Source of the DNA: Streptomonospora wellingtoniae
Lineage (GTDB): Bacteria > Actinomycetota > Actinomycetes > Streptosporangiales > Streptosporangiaceae
Assembly (NCBI RefSeq): GCF_031845375.1
Contig: NZ_JAVREK010000009.1
Coordinates: forward strand, 124,001 to 188,000
Direction of reading: 5' to 3'
Length of the DNA stretch: 64,000 nt
Part shown: in pieces, positions 27,250 to 35,619 of the stretch
Layout: the number at the start of each line of letters is the position of its first letter
Numbering within the stretch: position 1 is the first letter of the stretch
The notes under the pieces: generated by a model
What the model was told of the DNA's origin: nothing
The model's input: the letters and a program-made list of their open reading frames with translations, nothing else
The model's database searches: none
Translations under genes and position numbers: made by a program

Positions 27250-27473
27250 GGGGCGTTCCGCTCCTGCCGGCCCCGGGCCGGCGGACGGGACGGGCGGCGG
27301 GCACAGCACCGAACGGCCGCAGGGCGGCGGTGAGCGCGGGGGCCGGGCCGCCCGTCCGATGGAGATCAGGACAGGTGGCGGGCCCCGGACCGGGATGCGG
27401 AGGCGGAGAAGGCGCGCGCGTGCGCGCCGGCGCGGCGCTTTGCAAGCGCGGCGGCGAAGGGCTCGGCGGTCGC

Positions 27474-27593
27474 TCAGCCGAGCGTGTGTGCCGACCGGTC
27501 CGGGGAGGGGGACCGGCGGGGACGGCGTACGAGCAGCGCCGCGGACCGCCGGACCATGCTCCGGCGGTCGAAGATCGCGTGGAAGGCTCCCAT
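27474..27593 (-). CDS. Candidate Erm leader peptide (39 aa)
   Basis: A short frame starting ATG 27593 ('MGAFHAIFDRRSMVRR' then 'SAALLVRRPRR') and ending TGA 27474, 224 bp upstream of the Erm start, same strand. Many erm genes are induced by ribosome stalling on a leader peptide, often at Arg-rich sequences. No good ribosome site is visible, and the long frame could be chance in GC-rich DNA. The rest of the 530-bp gap 27250-27779 contains motif copy B but no other gene. Confidence 0.25.
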   Translation of the reverse strand: MGAFHAIFDRRSMVRRSAALLVRRPRRSPSPDRSAHTLG

Positions 27594-27650
27594 AGTGGGT
27601 GTGAGGCTATGCGCGGGCTCGGCAGCGGCGCAACGGGTTTTCACTGAAGA

Positions 27651-27674
27651 AATCTACGTTGTAAAGGTGGTCGT
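27651..27674. repeat. Dispersed 24-bp motif copy B
   Basis: Core AATCTACGTTGTAAAGG then TGGTCGT; identical over 24 bp to copy C at 28681. It lies 106 bp before the TioE-like regulator and, on the other strand, upstream of the Erm leader frame. Possible operator. Confidence 0.75.
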
Positions 27675-27779
27675 TCCGGTGCGTACCACCTCCCCTTCGT
27701 CCGCCGGCGGAGCCGTTGCCCTTGCCTCAGCGGTATCCTTCGACTCCCATTGAAACTCGGCCGCAGTTTCGGCAGGAAT

Positions 27780-28511
27780 ATGGCACACAACTCTCCAACC
27801 GGGAGTCGGCTCAGGCCGGTCGATCTGGCGCGCGGGCACGGCCTGTCCACGCAGGCGGTCCGCAACTACGAGGACGACGGCATCCTCCCGGCCGCCGCTC
27901 GCACGCACAGCGGCTACCGCGTCTACACCCCGTTGCACGCGCAGGCGCTGCGCGCGTTCCTCGCACTGGCGCGGGGGCACGGCCGCCAGACGGCGGCGTC
28001 GGTCATGCGGGCGGTCAACGAGGATGCGGCCGATGAGGCGTTCCGCCTCGTCGATGAGAGCCACGCTCAGCTGCTCGACGACCGCTCGACCCTCCAGGCC
28101 GTGGAGGGCGCCCTGCGCGACCTGGAGCGCATCGCGGCGCCCGGAACGGATGCGGCCCCCGGGCGGGGCGGCACGTTCATCGGGCCGCTTGCCAACAGGC
28201 TCGGAATCCGGCCCGCGACGCTGCGCCAGTGGGAGCGCGCCGGACTGGTGCGCCCGCGCCGCGACCCGCTGACCGGGTACCGCGTCTACGACGAGGCCGA
28301 TGTTCGCGACGCCCGGCTGGTCCGCCAGCTCAGAAGGGGCGGCTACCGGCTGGAGCAGATCGTCCCACTGATCGGGCGGGTGCGGTCGGCGGGCGGGCTC
28401 GCGCCGCTGGAGGCCACGCTGCGCGACTGGCACGGCCGGTTGTCTGCCCGCGGGCGGGCGATGCTGGCTGGGGCGGCCGAGCTGGAGGAGTATCTTCACC
28501 GACTCGGCTGA
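27780..28511 (+). CDS. TioE-like MerR regulator with two HTH domains
   Basis: 243 residues from ATG 27780 behind GCAGGAA (an in-frame TTG at 27750 is less likely). Two MerR-type winged helices: residues about 10-60 ('LARGHGLSTQAVRNYEDDGI' then 'TGYRVYT'-like 'SGYRVYTPL') and about 132-185 ('LANRLGIRPATLRQWERAGL', 'TGYRVYDEADVRD'). This tandem arrangement is the TioE family. No Cys metal-binding motif is visible, so an organic ligand is more likely than a metal. Identical 24-bp motifs lie on both sides of the gene and may be its sites. It is divergent from erm. Confidence 0.88.
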   Translation: MAHNSPTGSRLRPVDLARGHGLSTQAVRNYEDDGILPAAARTHSGYRVYTPLHAQALRAFLALARGHGRQTAASVMRAVNEDAADEAFRLVDESHAQLLDDRSTLQAVEGALRDLERIAAPGTDAAPGRGGTFIGPLANRLGIRPATLRQWERAGLVRPRRDPLTGYRVYDEADVRDARLVRQLRRGGYRLEQIVPLIGRVRSAGGLAPLEATLRDWHGRLSARGRAMLAGAAELEEYLHRLG

Positions 28512-28680
28512 ATCCCGGTCCTCGGCCGAGGGGAGCGGCTCGCCCGAGGGCGGGGCGCAGGGTGCCGGGGAGTGCGGGGCCGGAGGCGGACGCCGCTGAG
28601 CGGACTGGGTAGGGAGCCGAACAGGACGAGGTCGGCCGGGCGAGCTGCGCAGTCTCGCCGGACCGGCGTGCGCCTGTAAG

Positions 28681-28704
28681 AATCTACGTTGTAAAGGTGG
28701 TCGT
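28681..28704. repeat. Dispersed 24-bp motif copy C
   Basis: Identical to copy B over 24 bp, 170 bp downstream of the TioE-like gene, between two convergent genes. The surrounding gap 28512-28825 (314 bp) contains nothing else I can support. Confidence 0.75.
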
Positions 28705-28825
28705 CTGTTCTACACCAGCCCGCCACTCGACACGAAATATGGAGCGGCTGCGCCGCACCCCTTCAGCGGGCGGGTGCAAACGCTCTTCGCCGGGCGACCT
28801 GGGTGCTCCGGCTCGCTTGGTTTGT

Positions 28826-29599
28826 TCAGCCGATCGCTTCGGTGACAGTCTTCTCCAGGAGCTGGTTGGCGGCGTCGACGGCCGCCATGAGGGTGGCGGG
28901 CTCGGTGTCGAGCCCGCCGAGGACGTTGTCGACGTGGCGCAGGCCGGCGCGTTCGAGCAGGCGCTTCTCGTTGGTGACCCACGTGGAGCGGGCGGCCATC
29001 ACCGCGTGCGCCGCCTGGATGGCCGCGGTCGCGACGGCACCCGCGGTCCCGGTCAGGTTGCCGCGCTCGGCGTAGGCGCTGCGCGCGTAGGCGAGCTCGA
29101 ACTTGGCCTGGGTCCACCAGCGCTCGGGGGCCAGGCGGCGCAGTTGCTCGGGGAACTCCGGACGCGGGAGTTCGCCGTGCAGGACTTCGTCGAGGGCGAG
29201 TTCGGCGACGACGAGGTAGGTCGGGATCCCGGCGCGGTGGAATGGCAGGAGCTCGATGTCGAAGCGCCCTTTGCGGGCCTCGGCGATGCGGTATTCGACG
29301 TCGTCGAGGTCGCGGAAGTGGATGTCGACGTTTCGCCCGTCGATCTCCAGCCAGGCGCCGCCGTTGAACACGCCGCCTCCCCAACCGCCGATCTCGGAGA
29401 CCTCGCCCGGCCAGCCGACGGCGCGCAGGTCCTCGGGGTCGAAGCGGTGGCGGTAGTAGACGGCGAAATCCCAGTCGCTGTCGGTGGTGTGGGTCCCGGT
29501 GGCCCGGGAGCCGCCGAGTGCCACAGCCTGGACGCCGTTGATCTCGGCCAGGGTTTGGGAGACGTGCTCGCTGAATTCGGTGTCGTCGCTGAGCGGCAT
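28826..29599 (-). CDS. Nucleotidyltransferase-fold protein
   Basis: 257 residues. The pol-beta-type motif GSRATG (29-34) followed by 'TDSDWDFAVYY' (GS-x11-DxD) and a third acidic strand 'DGRNVDIHFRDLDD' give the metal-binding triad of minimal nucleotidyltransferases. Residues about 135-257 are helical, like the partner domain in aminoglycoside adenylyltransferases and MNT-type antitoxins. It could adenylylate a small molecule or a protein. The start codon is 42 bp from the divergent HipA-like kinase gene, so they share a promoter region. Confidence 0.87.
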   Translation of the reverse strand: MPLSDDTEFSEHVSQTLAEINGVQAVALGGSRATGTHTTDSDWDFAVYYRHRFDPEDLRAVGWPGEVSEIGGWGGGVFNGGAWLEIDGRNVDIHFRDLDDVEYRIAEARKGRFDIELLPFHRAGIPTYLVVAELALDEVLHGELPRPEFPEQLRRLAPERWWTQAKFELAYARSAYAERGNLTGTAGAVATAAIQAAHAVMAARSTWVTNEKRLLERAGLRHVDNVLGGLDTEPATLMAAVDAANQLLEKTVTEAIG

Positions 29600-29641
29600 G
29601 CGTGAAACGGTATCGCGGACGCGTCCTCATATGCTGACGGG

Positions 29642-30400
29642 GTGCTAGAGGAGATTTCGGCGACGCGGTATGTGCTTCCTCTTCGGGAGGGCGGTTCGCT
29701 TCCCGGACTGGTGGAGGCGGACGACTGCGGTATGTACGTGGTGAAGTTCGTGGGGGCGGGGCAGGGCCGGAAGTCGCTGGTCGCGGAGGTGATCGCGGGG
29801 GAGTTGGCGCGGGCGCTGGGGCTGCCGGTTCCGGTGCTGGCCGTGGTTCGGGTGGATGCGGTGATCGGGCGCAGTGAGCCCGATCCCGAGGTGCAGGAGT
29901 TGTTGAAGGCCAGCGGCGGATTGAACCTGGGTATGGATTTCCTGCCGGGTTCGGTCGGCTTCGATCCTCTGGTGTTCGAGGTGGATCCGGTGTTCGCGGG
30001 CCGGGTGCTCTGGTTCGACGCGTTGGTCGGGAATGTGGACCGGACGTGGCGGAATCCGAACATGCTCGTGTGGCATGGGAGGCCGTATCTGATCGATCAC
30101 GGTGCGACGTTGATCTTCCATCACAACTGGCGCGATTCGGGGCGGGCGGTATCGCGGCCTTATGACGCGGGTGATCACGTGATGCTGCCGGTGGGGCCGG
30201 ATATTGCGGCGGCGGATGCAGAGTTGGCGCCGGCGGTTACCGAAGAGTTGTTGCGTGGTGTTGTGGGTTTGATTCCGGACGACTGGTTGGTTGACGAGCC
30301 GGGTTTCGGTTCGGCTGCGGAGGTGCGGGACGCGTATGTGGCCCACCTGCTGGCGCGGGTGGGCGGCGAGCGTTCGTGGCTTCCGGAGGTGCCGCGGTGA
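29642..30400 (+). CDS. HipA-like protein kinase (short form)
   Basis: 252 residues from GTG 29642. The kinase-fold elements are 'GMYVVKFVGAGQGRKSLV' (Lys35), 'ALVGNVDRTWRNPNML' (Asp133, Asn140 as the catalytic loop) and 'PYLIDHGATLIFHHNW' (Asp152 at the metal-binding position). It lacks the HipA N-terminal subdomain, as is usual for the stand-alone HipA family kinases that are coupled to DUF3037. Its target is unknown. GTGA overlap with the DUF3037 gene shows an operon. HipA itself phosphorylates glutamyl-tRNA synthetase; extending this here is inference. Confidence 0.82.
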   Translation: MLEEISATRYVLPLREGGSLPGLVEADDCGMYVVKFVGAGQGRKSLVAEVIAGELARALGLPVPVLAVVRVDAVIGRSEPDPEVQELLKASGGLNLGMDFLPGSVGFDPLVFEVDPVFAGRVLWFDALVGNVDRTWRNPNMLVWHGRPYLIDHGATLIFHHNWRDSGRAVSRPYDAGDHVMLPVGPDIAAADAELAPAVTEELLRGVVGLIPDDWLVDEPGFGSAAEVRDAYVAHLLARVGGERSWLPEVPR

Positions 30401-30804
30401 GCGGCGGGGCGCCGGGCGTGCTGGTGGATCGGGACGTGTTCGAGTATGCGCTGGTGCGCGTGGTTCCGCGGTTGGAGCGGGGTGAGCAGGTCAACGCGGG
30501 GGTGATCGTGTACTGCCGCGCGCAGCGGTTCCTGGGTGCGCGGTGCGTGCTGGACGAGGGGCGGTTGCGGGCGCTGGATCCGGGTGTGGATGTGACGGGT
30601 GTGGCGCGGGCGCTGGAGGCGGTTGAGCTGGTGTGCCGGGGCGGCGCCGGTGCCGGGCCGGCGCGGGACGAGGACTCGGGGCGGCGGTTCCGGTGGTTGA
30701 CGGCCCCGCGGAGCACGATCGTGCAGCCGGGTGCGATCCATACGGGCTTGACGCGTGACCCGGCGGGTGAGCTGGAGCGTCTGGTGGAGCGGTTGGTGCT
30801 GTGA
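30397..30804 (+). CDS. DUF3037 protein
   Basis: 135 residues from GTG 30397, overlapping the kinase stop by 4 nt. 'FEYALVRVVPRLERGEQVNAG' (first 20 match the family) and 'GVIVYCRAQRFLGAR' are the DUF3037 signature, followed by 'RFRWLTAPRSTIVQPGAIH'. DUF3037 genes almost always follow HipA-like kinase genes, so it is a likely substrate, inhibitor or cofactor of the kinase. Biochemical role unknown. Confidence 0.87.
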   Translation: MSGGAPGVLVDRDVFEYALVRVVPRLERGEQVNAGVIVYCRAQRFLGARCVLDEGRLRALDPGVDVTGVARALEAVELVCRGGAGAGPARDEDSGRRFRWLTAPRSTIVQPGAIHTGLTRDPAGELERLVERLVL

Positions 30805-30981
30805 GGCCCCGGGCGGGGTGGCCGGGCGTGCCTGTTCGTGGAGGGCGGGCGCGGTGCGGGGTCGGTCGCCGCTGCGAGTGGGCGTCGCTGCCCGTCGCCG
30901 GGCTGAGCCGGTGGACCTGGGGCGGGGTGGCCTGCGGTTCTGCGACGTGGCGGCCGGTCGGCCTTCCTGTCGGCGTGGTGG

Positions 30982-31254
30982 TCAGGCGTCGAGTTCGGTG
31001 GCGGCGACGGCGTGCACGGGCGGCTCCTGGATGCCGAGCTCTTGTGCGATGGCCGGGACCTCGGGGTCTGCGAGGAACTCCTCGTAGTCCTGCGGGTCCC
31101 AGTCGAAGAGGGACCACACCCGGTGCGCGTCGTCGGGGTCGAAGTAGGCGCGGGCGCCCCGGCAGCCGTGTTCCCGTCGTTTCTCGGCGCCGGTGGTCTC
31201 GAAGACTTCCAGGAAGCGTTCGGGGTCGGTGACCCGGGCGACGGTGACGATCAT
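30982..31254 (-). CDS. Small ABM-like (dimeric alpha/beta barrel) protein
   Basis: 90 residues from ATG 31254, behind GAGGAGCAGG. 'MIVTVARVTDPERFLEVFET' has the pattern of antibiotic-biosynthesis-monooxygenase-like ferredoxin-fold proteins, then 'RVWSLFDWDPQDYEEFLADP' with Trp and Asp. Fold assignment is tentative; function unknown. It is convergent with DUF3037 and divergent from the MFS gene. Confidence 0.65.
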   Translation of the reverse strand: MIVTVARVTDPERFLEVFETTGAEKRREHGCRGARAYFDPDDAHRVWSLFDWDPQDYEEFLADPEVPAIAQELGIQEPPVHAVAATELDA

Positions 31255-31401
31255 TGCCTGCTCCTCTGTGGCGGTGGGCGGCTTGTCGCCGGTGGTCGGC
31301 ACTATAGAACCTCGACTTCGGTTGTGGTCAATGGGTGGGGGCGGTCGTCGAGGGGTCCGTGGGGCGGGTGGTTGCCGGCGGGTGGGACGCGCTACGCGCT
31401 T

Positions 31402-31418
31402 TTAGTTAGGCTAACTAA
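31402..31418. promoter_or_regulatory. Palindromic operator TTAGTTAG-G-CTAACTAA
   Basis: A perfect 8-1-8 inverted repeat in the 329-bp gap (31255-31583) before the MFS efflux gene. It resembles an iron box (TTAGGTTAGGCTAACCTAA) with one base deleted per arm, but also MarR-type drug-efflux operators. The rest of the gap shows no gene. Confidence 0.6.
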
Positions 31419-31583
31419 GCAATCCGGGTGAGGGAGTTCACGCCGGATCGGCCCGTGCGGTCTGCGGTGGGGGGATGAGCCGGGCGGGGGTCGGCGTTGG
31501 TTTTATGTGGTGGCGTGTCGGCGCGGCGCCGCGGTATGACTCGATGAATGGTCGGGTCGTCGGATGGGTTGGAGGGTCGTTTG

Positions 31584-32864
31584 GTGTCGCAGAGCCGGTT
31601 ATCCGCGGAGCCGAGTTCGGCGGGATGGCTGCGCCGGGAGTCGGGACGCATACCGCGCCGGTCCTTCGCGCTGCTGGTGCTGGTGCTGGGCACGCTGACG
31701 GCCACGGGGCCGCTGGCGACGGATCTGTACCTGCCGGCGTTTCCCGACATCGCGCGGGAGTTGGATGCTCCGCAGGCGCAGATCCAGTTGACGCTGACGG
31801 CGATCATGCTGGGCCTGTCGCTGGGTCAGTTGGTGATCGGGCCGCTGAGCGATGCGGTGGGGCGGCGCCGGCCGCTGCTGGTCGGGTTCGCGCTGTTCAC
31901 GGTGGCGTCGTTCGCGTGTGCGCTGGTGCCGTCGGCGCCGGCGCTGGTGGCGCTGCGGTTCGTGCAGGGTGTGGCGGGGGCTTCGGGTGCGGTGATTGCG
32001 CGTGCGGTGGTGCGCGACGTGTTCGAGGGCGACGAGGCGGCGCGGTTCTTCTCGCGGCTGATGCTGGTGACGGGGTTGGCTCCGCTGCTGGGGCCGGTGC
32101 TGGGTGCGCAGTTGCTGCGGTTCGGGCCGTGGCAGGTGAGTTTCGTGCTGCTCGGTGCGGTGTCGCTGGTGAGTCTGGTGGTGGTGTTCTTCGCGCTGCC
32201 GGAGACGCTGCCGGGGTCGGTGCGGCGCCCGTTCCGGGTGGTGTCGCTGGCGCGGACGGTGTGGTCGCTGGTGCGCGACGTGCGGTTCGTGGGTCCGGCG
32301 CTGACGCTGGGGCTGGCTTTCGCGATGATGTTCACCTATGTGTCGTCGTTCTCGTTCGTGTCGCAGAGCCAGTTCGGGGCGTCGCAGCAGGCGTTCGCGC
32401 TGATGTTCGGGATCAACACGGCGGGGTTGATGGCCGGGACGCAGGTGAACGGGTTCCTGATCGGCCGGGTGGATACGTCGCGGCGGTTGGCAGCGGGGTT
32501 GTGCGGTGCGCTGCTGGCGGTGGGGGTGCTGGGTGCGCTGGCGCTGGGCGGTGTGTCGGGCCCGTGGGCGCTGGTGGCGTTGACGTCGGTGTTCTGCGTG
32601 ATGATGTTCAGTGTGGGGTTCGTGCTGCCGAATGCGACGACGCTGGCGATCTCGTCGCAGTCGCCGGCGGTGGCGGGTACGGCGTCGGCGCTGATGGGGT
32701 CGCTGCAGTTCGCGTTGGGCGGCGGGCTGTCGTCGTTGGCGGGGTGGACGGCTTCGGGTGAGGCGAGTCTGGCGAGTATGGCCGTGGTGATGGGGTCGGT
32801 GGGGTTGCTGGCCGGTGGGGTGTTCGCGGTGTCGGCGCGGTGGGCGGTGCGACCTGCGTCCTGA
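31584..32864 (+). CDS. Bcr/CflA-type MFS multidrug efflux transporter
   Basis: 426 residues, twelve membrane segments. Start chosen at GTG 31584, 7 nt after GGAGGG (31571-31576); ATG 31548 is in frame upstream. The signature 'GPLATDLYLPAFPDIARELD' and 'LGQLVIGPLSDAVGRRRPLL' (motif A) identify the Bcr/CflA drug:H+ antiporter family (chloramphenicol, bicyclomycin and other drugs in known members). 'RFVQGVAGASGAVIARAVVRD' is the conserved motif after TM4. It has its own palindromic operator upstream and no regulator gene next to it. Confidence 0.93.
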   Translation: MSQSRLSAEPSSAGWLRRESGRIPRRSFALLVLVLGTLTATGPLATDLYLPAFPDIARELDAPQAQIQLTLTAIMLGLSLGQLVIGPLSDAVGRRRPLLVGFALFTVASFACALVPSAPALVALRFVQGVAGASGAVIARAVVRDVFEGDEAARFFSRLMLVTGLAPLLGPVLGAQLLRFGPWQVSFVLLGAVSLVSLVVVFFALPETLPGSVRRPFRVVSLARTVWSLVRDVRFVGPALTLGLAFAMMFTYVSSFSFVSQSQFGASQQAFALMFGINTAGLMAGTQVNGFLIGRVDTSRRLAAGLCGALLAVGVLGALALGGVSGPWALVALTSVFCVMMFSVGFVLPNATTLAISSQSPAVAGTASALMGSLQFALGGGLSSLAGWTASGEASLASMAVVMGSVGLLAGGVFAVSARWAVRPAS

Positions 32865-33068
32865 GGTGGGATGACGCGGTGATGGGGGGCCTCGGTCGGT
32901 AGTCGGCCGGGGCCTCTTCGTGTGGGCGGGCAGGGTAGCGGAGGGCGGGTGAATTGGCGGGTTGCCGTGTGGTGAGGGTTGCGTGCACAGTAGGGCACGC
33001 TCGCACGAGGCGCGCACGCTCGGGGTGGTCTCGCCGGTTCCCCCACCGGCTGTGAGGAGTGGTCGTTG

Positions 33069-34958
33069 ATGGCGGGGTCGTCGGATGGTGCTGTCGGGCG
33101 GGTGCGGCTCCGCCGTCTGGGCGATGTGCCGTATCACTGGGCTGATGGTCCCGGGCGCGACGAGGTCCTGCTGGGGGTGGACGGTGAGGGTGCGGCGTGG
33201 AGTGCGCTGTCGAGCCGGGAGTTCTCGTCGCAGGTGGCGGCGGTGTCCAAGGGCCTGATCGGGGTCGGTGTGGGTGCGGGCGACCGGGTCGTGGTGGTGG
33301 CGCGTCCGGGGGTGGAGTGCGCGCTGGTGGTGTTGGCGGCCTGGGTGGTGCGGGCGGTTGTGGTGTGTGTGGCGCCGCAGGCGTCGCGGGAGCGGTTGTC
33401 GTATGTGCTGCGTGACTGCGATCCGGCGGCGGTGGTGCTGGAGGACGGCGTGCATGCGGGTGTGGTGGCGGCGCTGGGGCGCGAACTGACGGATCTGGTG
33501 CGGGTGTGGCGGTTGGACGAGGGCGGTCTGGAGGGGATCGCGCGTCCGGGCGCGTACATGGATTCCACGGCGGTGCGGTTCCGGCGTGAGGAGCAGGCGG
33601 AGTCGGATGTGGCGGCTCTGGTGTATCCGATGAGCACGGCGGTGCGCGTGCGGGGTGTGGTGTTGACGCACGGGGGTGTGCTGGCGGCGGCGGAGTCGCT
33701 GGTGGAGCGATTCGCTTCGGCGGGTGAGGTGCGGGGGCGGAGTGATGGCGGTCCGGGCCGGGTGCTGATGGAGCTGGGCTTGTGGGAGCCGGGGGCGCTT
33801 GCGGGTCTGGTGGCGTGTGCGCTGGTGCGTGCGCCGGTGGGGTTCGTGGGTCGGGGGCCGCGGATGCGTCGGCAGATGCGGGAGTTCGCGCCGCGGGTGC
33901 TGGTGTGCCGGCCGTGGTTGGTGGAGCGGGTGATGGCGGCGGTGCGGTCGTCGGCTCCGCCGAACGGCTGGGACCAGGTGGACCGGTTCAAGGTGGCGGT
34001 GGATCTGGCGGTGGAGTTCGATCGGGCGCAGCGCAAGGGTGCGCTGCGGCGGGTGTCGCGAGCGATGTACGAGTGGGTGTACGGCCGGGTGCGTGAGGCG
34101 TTGGGCGGTCGCGTGCGGCTGGTGGTGTGCGGGGGCGGTCTGTCGGAGGAGCTGGACGGGTTCTTCAACGGTGCGGGGGTCCCGCTGGTGCAGGTGTGGG
34201 GGGTTCCCGAGGTCGGTGGGGTCGCGGCGGCGGGGTCGGTGGAGCATCGTCGTGCGGGGACGGCGGGGCGTGCGCTGTCGGGGGTGTCGGTGCAGCCCTC
34301 GGGTGAGGGTGAGTTGTGTGTGCGGGGGCCGCAGTTGTTCGCGGGCTATTGGGGTGATGAGCCGGCGGGGCGGAGTGCGGTGTGGGAGGGGTGGTTGGCC
34401 TCGGGGGTGGCCGGTGACCTGGACGATGCGGGGTTCGTCGTGGTGGGTCGGCGGTTGCGTGCGCAGGCGACGTATGAGCGGGTGCGGGCGCGTGAGGCGG
34501 CTGCGTTGGTCGCGGCTGCTCCGGCCGCCTCGGCCGGGGGTGCCCGGGAGGTGGACCATGTGGGGCTGTGGGAGCAGCGGGCGTGTGCGCATCCGCTGGT
34601 GTCGCAGGCGATGGTGGTCTGGCGGGGGCGCCCGTATGCGAGTGCGCTGGTGACGTTGGCGGCCGACCAGGCGGAGTACTGGCGGTTGGTGAACAACCGG
34701 CCGTTGTCGATGACGCGGGCGGAGTTGGCGGCCGATGCGGACCTGGGGGCGGAGGTGCGGTCGGCGGTGGTGGCGGCCAACCAGGCGGTGCCGGTGGAGT
34801 GGGCGGTGCGGGCTTTTCACGTGCTGGCGGAGGAGTTCACGGTGTCGGGCGGGCTGGTGCTGGGTGACGGGAGTCTGCGGCGCGACGCGGTGCTGCGGGC
34901 GTTCGCTGAGGAGATCGAGGGGTTGTACCGCAGCCGTGAGGCGCAGCGGGGCGAGTGA
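33069..34958 (+). CDS. Degenerate acyl-CoA synthetase-like protein (FadD family)
   Basis: 629 residues with the length and order of FadD15-type long-chain acyl-CoA ligases, but the catalytic motifs are eroded. The phosphate loop (normally YTSGTTGxPKG) reads 'VYPMSTAVRVRGVVLTHGG' (185-203); the A5 motif (GYGxTE) is 'QVWGVPEVGG' (375-384); the A7 TGD is 'SGVAGD'; the C-terminal catalytic Lys region cannot be found. 'GELCVRGPQLFAGYWGD' (414-430) and 'AHPLVSQAMVV' remain. It probably cannot adenylate and may act as a binding or regulatory homologue. ATG 33069 lies behind GAGGAG. Convergent with the response regulator. Confidence 0.8.
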   Translation: MAGSSDGAVGRVRLRRLGDVPYHWADGPGRDEVLLGVDGEGAAWSALSSREFSSQVAAVSKGLIGVGVGAGDRVVVVARPGVECALVVLAAWVVRAVVVCVAPQASRERLSYVLRDCDPAAVVLEDGVHAGVVAALGRELTDLVRVWRLDEGGLEGIARPGAYMDSTAVRFRREEQAESDVAALVYPMSTAVRVRGVVLTHGGVLAAAESLVERFASAGEVRGRSDGGPGRVLMELGLWEPGALAGLVACALVRAPVGFVGRGPRMRRQMREFAPRVLVCRPWLVERVMAAVRSSAPPNGWDQVDRFKVAVDLAVEFDRAQRKGALRRVSRAMYEWVYGRVREALGGRVRLVVCGGGLSEELDGFFNGAGVPLVQVWGVPEVGGVAAAGSVEHRRAGTAGRALSGVSVQPSGEGELCVRGPQLFAGYWGDEPAGRSAVWEGWLASGVAGDLDDAGFVVVGRRLRAQATYERVRAREAAALVAAAPAASAGGAREVDHVGLWEQRACAHPLVSQAMVVWRGRPYASALVTLAADQAEYWRLVNNRPLSMTRAELAADADLGAEVRSAVVAANQAVPVEWAVRAFHVLAEEFTVSGGLVLGDGSLRRDAVLRAFAEEIEGLYRSREAQRGE

Positions 34959-34964
34959 GCGGGG

Positions 34965-35609
34965 CTACTGGTTGAGGTAGGCGAGCACGGCGCGGACGCG
35001 GCGGCTGTCGTCGGTGGAGGGCGGCAGGTCGAGTTTGGTGAAGATGCTGTTGATGTGCTTGCTGACGGCTTTTTCGGTGATGAAGAGGCGGCCGGCGATG
35101 GCGGAGTTGGAGCGTCCTTCGGCCATTTCGGCGAGGACTTCGCGTTCGCGGGCGGTGAGTTGGGCGAGGGGGCTGGCGTCGGTGTGTTTGGCCAGTAGTT
35201 GGGAGATGACGGCGGGGTCCATGGCGGTGCCGCCGGCGGCGACGCGGTTGATGGCGTCGAGGAACTGGCTGATGTCGAAGACGCGGTCTTTGAGGAGGTA
35301 GCCGACGGCGCCGCGGTCGTCGGAGAGCAGTTCGCGGGCGTAGAGCTGTTCGACGTGCTGGGAGAGCACGAGGATGGGCAGGCCGGGCAGGCTCTGGCGG
35401 GCGCTGATGGCGGCTTGGAGTCCTTCGTCGGTGAAGGTGGGGGGCAGGCGCACGTCGACGACGGCGACGTCGGGGCGGTGTTGGGTGAGGGCTTTGTGCA
35501 GGTCGGGTCCGTTGTCGACGGCGGCGACGACGGTGCAGTCGTGTGCTTCGAGCAGGCGGATGAGTCCGTCGCGGAGCAGGGCGAGGTCTTCGGCGATGAC
35601 GACGCGCAC
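34965..35609 (-). CDS. NarL/LuxR-family response regulator
   Basis: 214 residues. Receiver domain 1-120 with acidic pocket Glu7/Asp8, phospho-acceptor Asp52 ('VAVVDVRLPP') and Lys near 107 ('GYLLKDRV'). The LuxR HTH is at about 148-205 ('LTAREREVLAEMAEGRSNSA', 'ITEKAVSKHINSIFTKLDL'). It acts with the histidine kinase encoded 10 bp upstream. 'PTFTDEGLQAA' in the receiver is typical of actinobacterial DesR-like paralogues. Target genes unknown. Confidence 0.95.
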   Translation of the reverse strand: MRVVIAEDLALLRDGLIRLLEAHDCTVVAAVDNGPDLHKALTQHRPDVAVVDVRLPPTFTDEGLQAAISARQSLPGLPILVLSQHVEQLYARELLSDDRGAVGYLLKDRVFDISQFLDAINRVAAGGTAMDPAVISQLLAKHTDASPLAQLTAREREVLAEMAEGRSNSAIAGRLFITEKAVSKHINSIFTKLDLPPSTDDSRRVRAVLAYLNQ

Positions 35610-35619
35610 GGCGGGGTCC

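Noticed and set aside
31380..31440. IdeR/DmdR iron box upstream of the MFS gene
   Set aside because: Each arm is one base short of the 19-bp consensus; kept only as an operator candidate.
31599..34820. Very long minus-strand open frame opposite the MFS and synthetase genes
   Set aside because: His/Arg/Pro-rich nonsense product; the plus-strand proteins have clear families.
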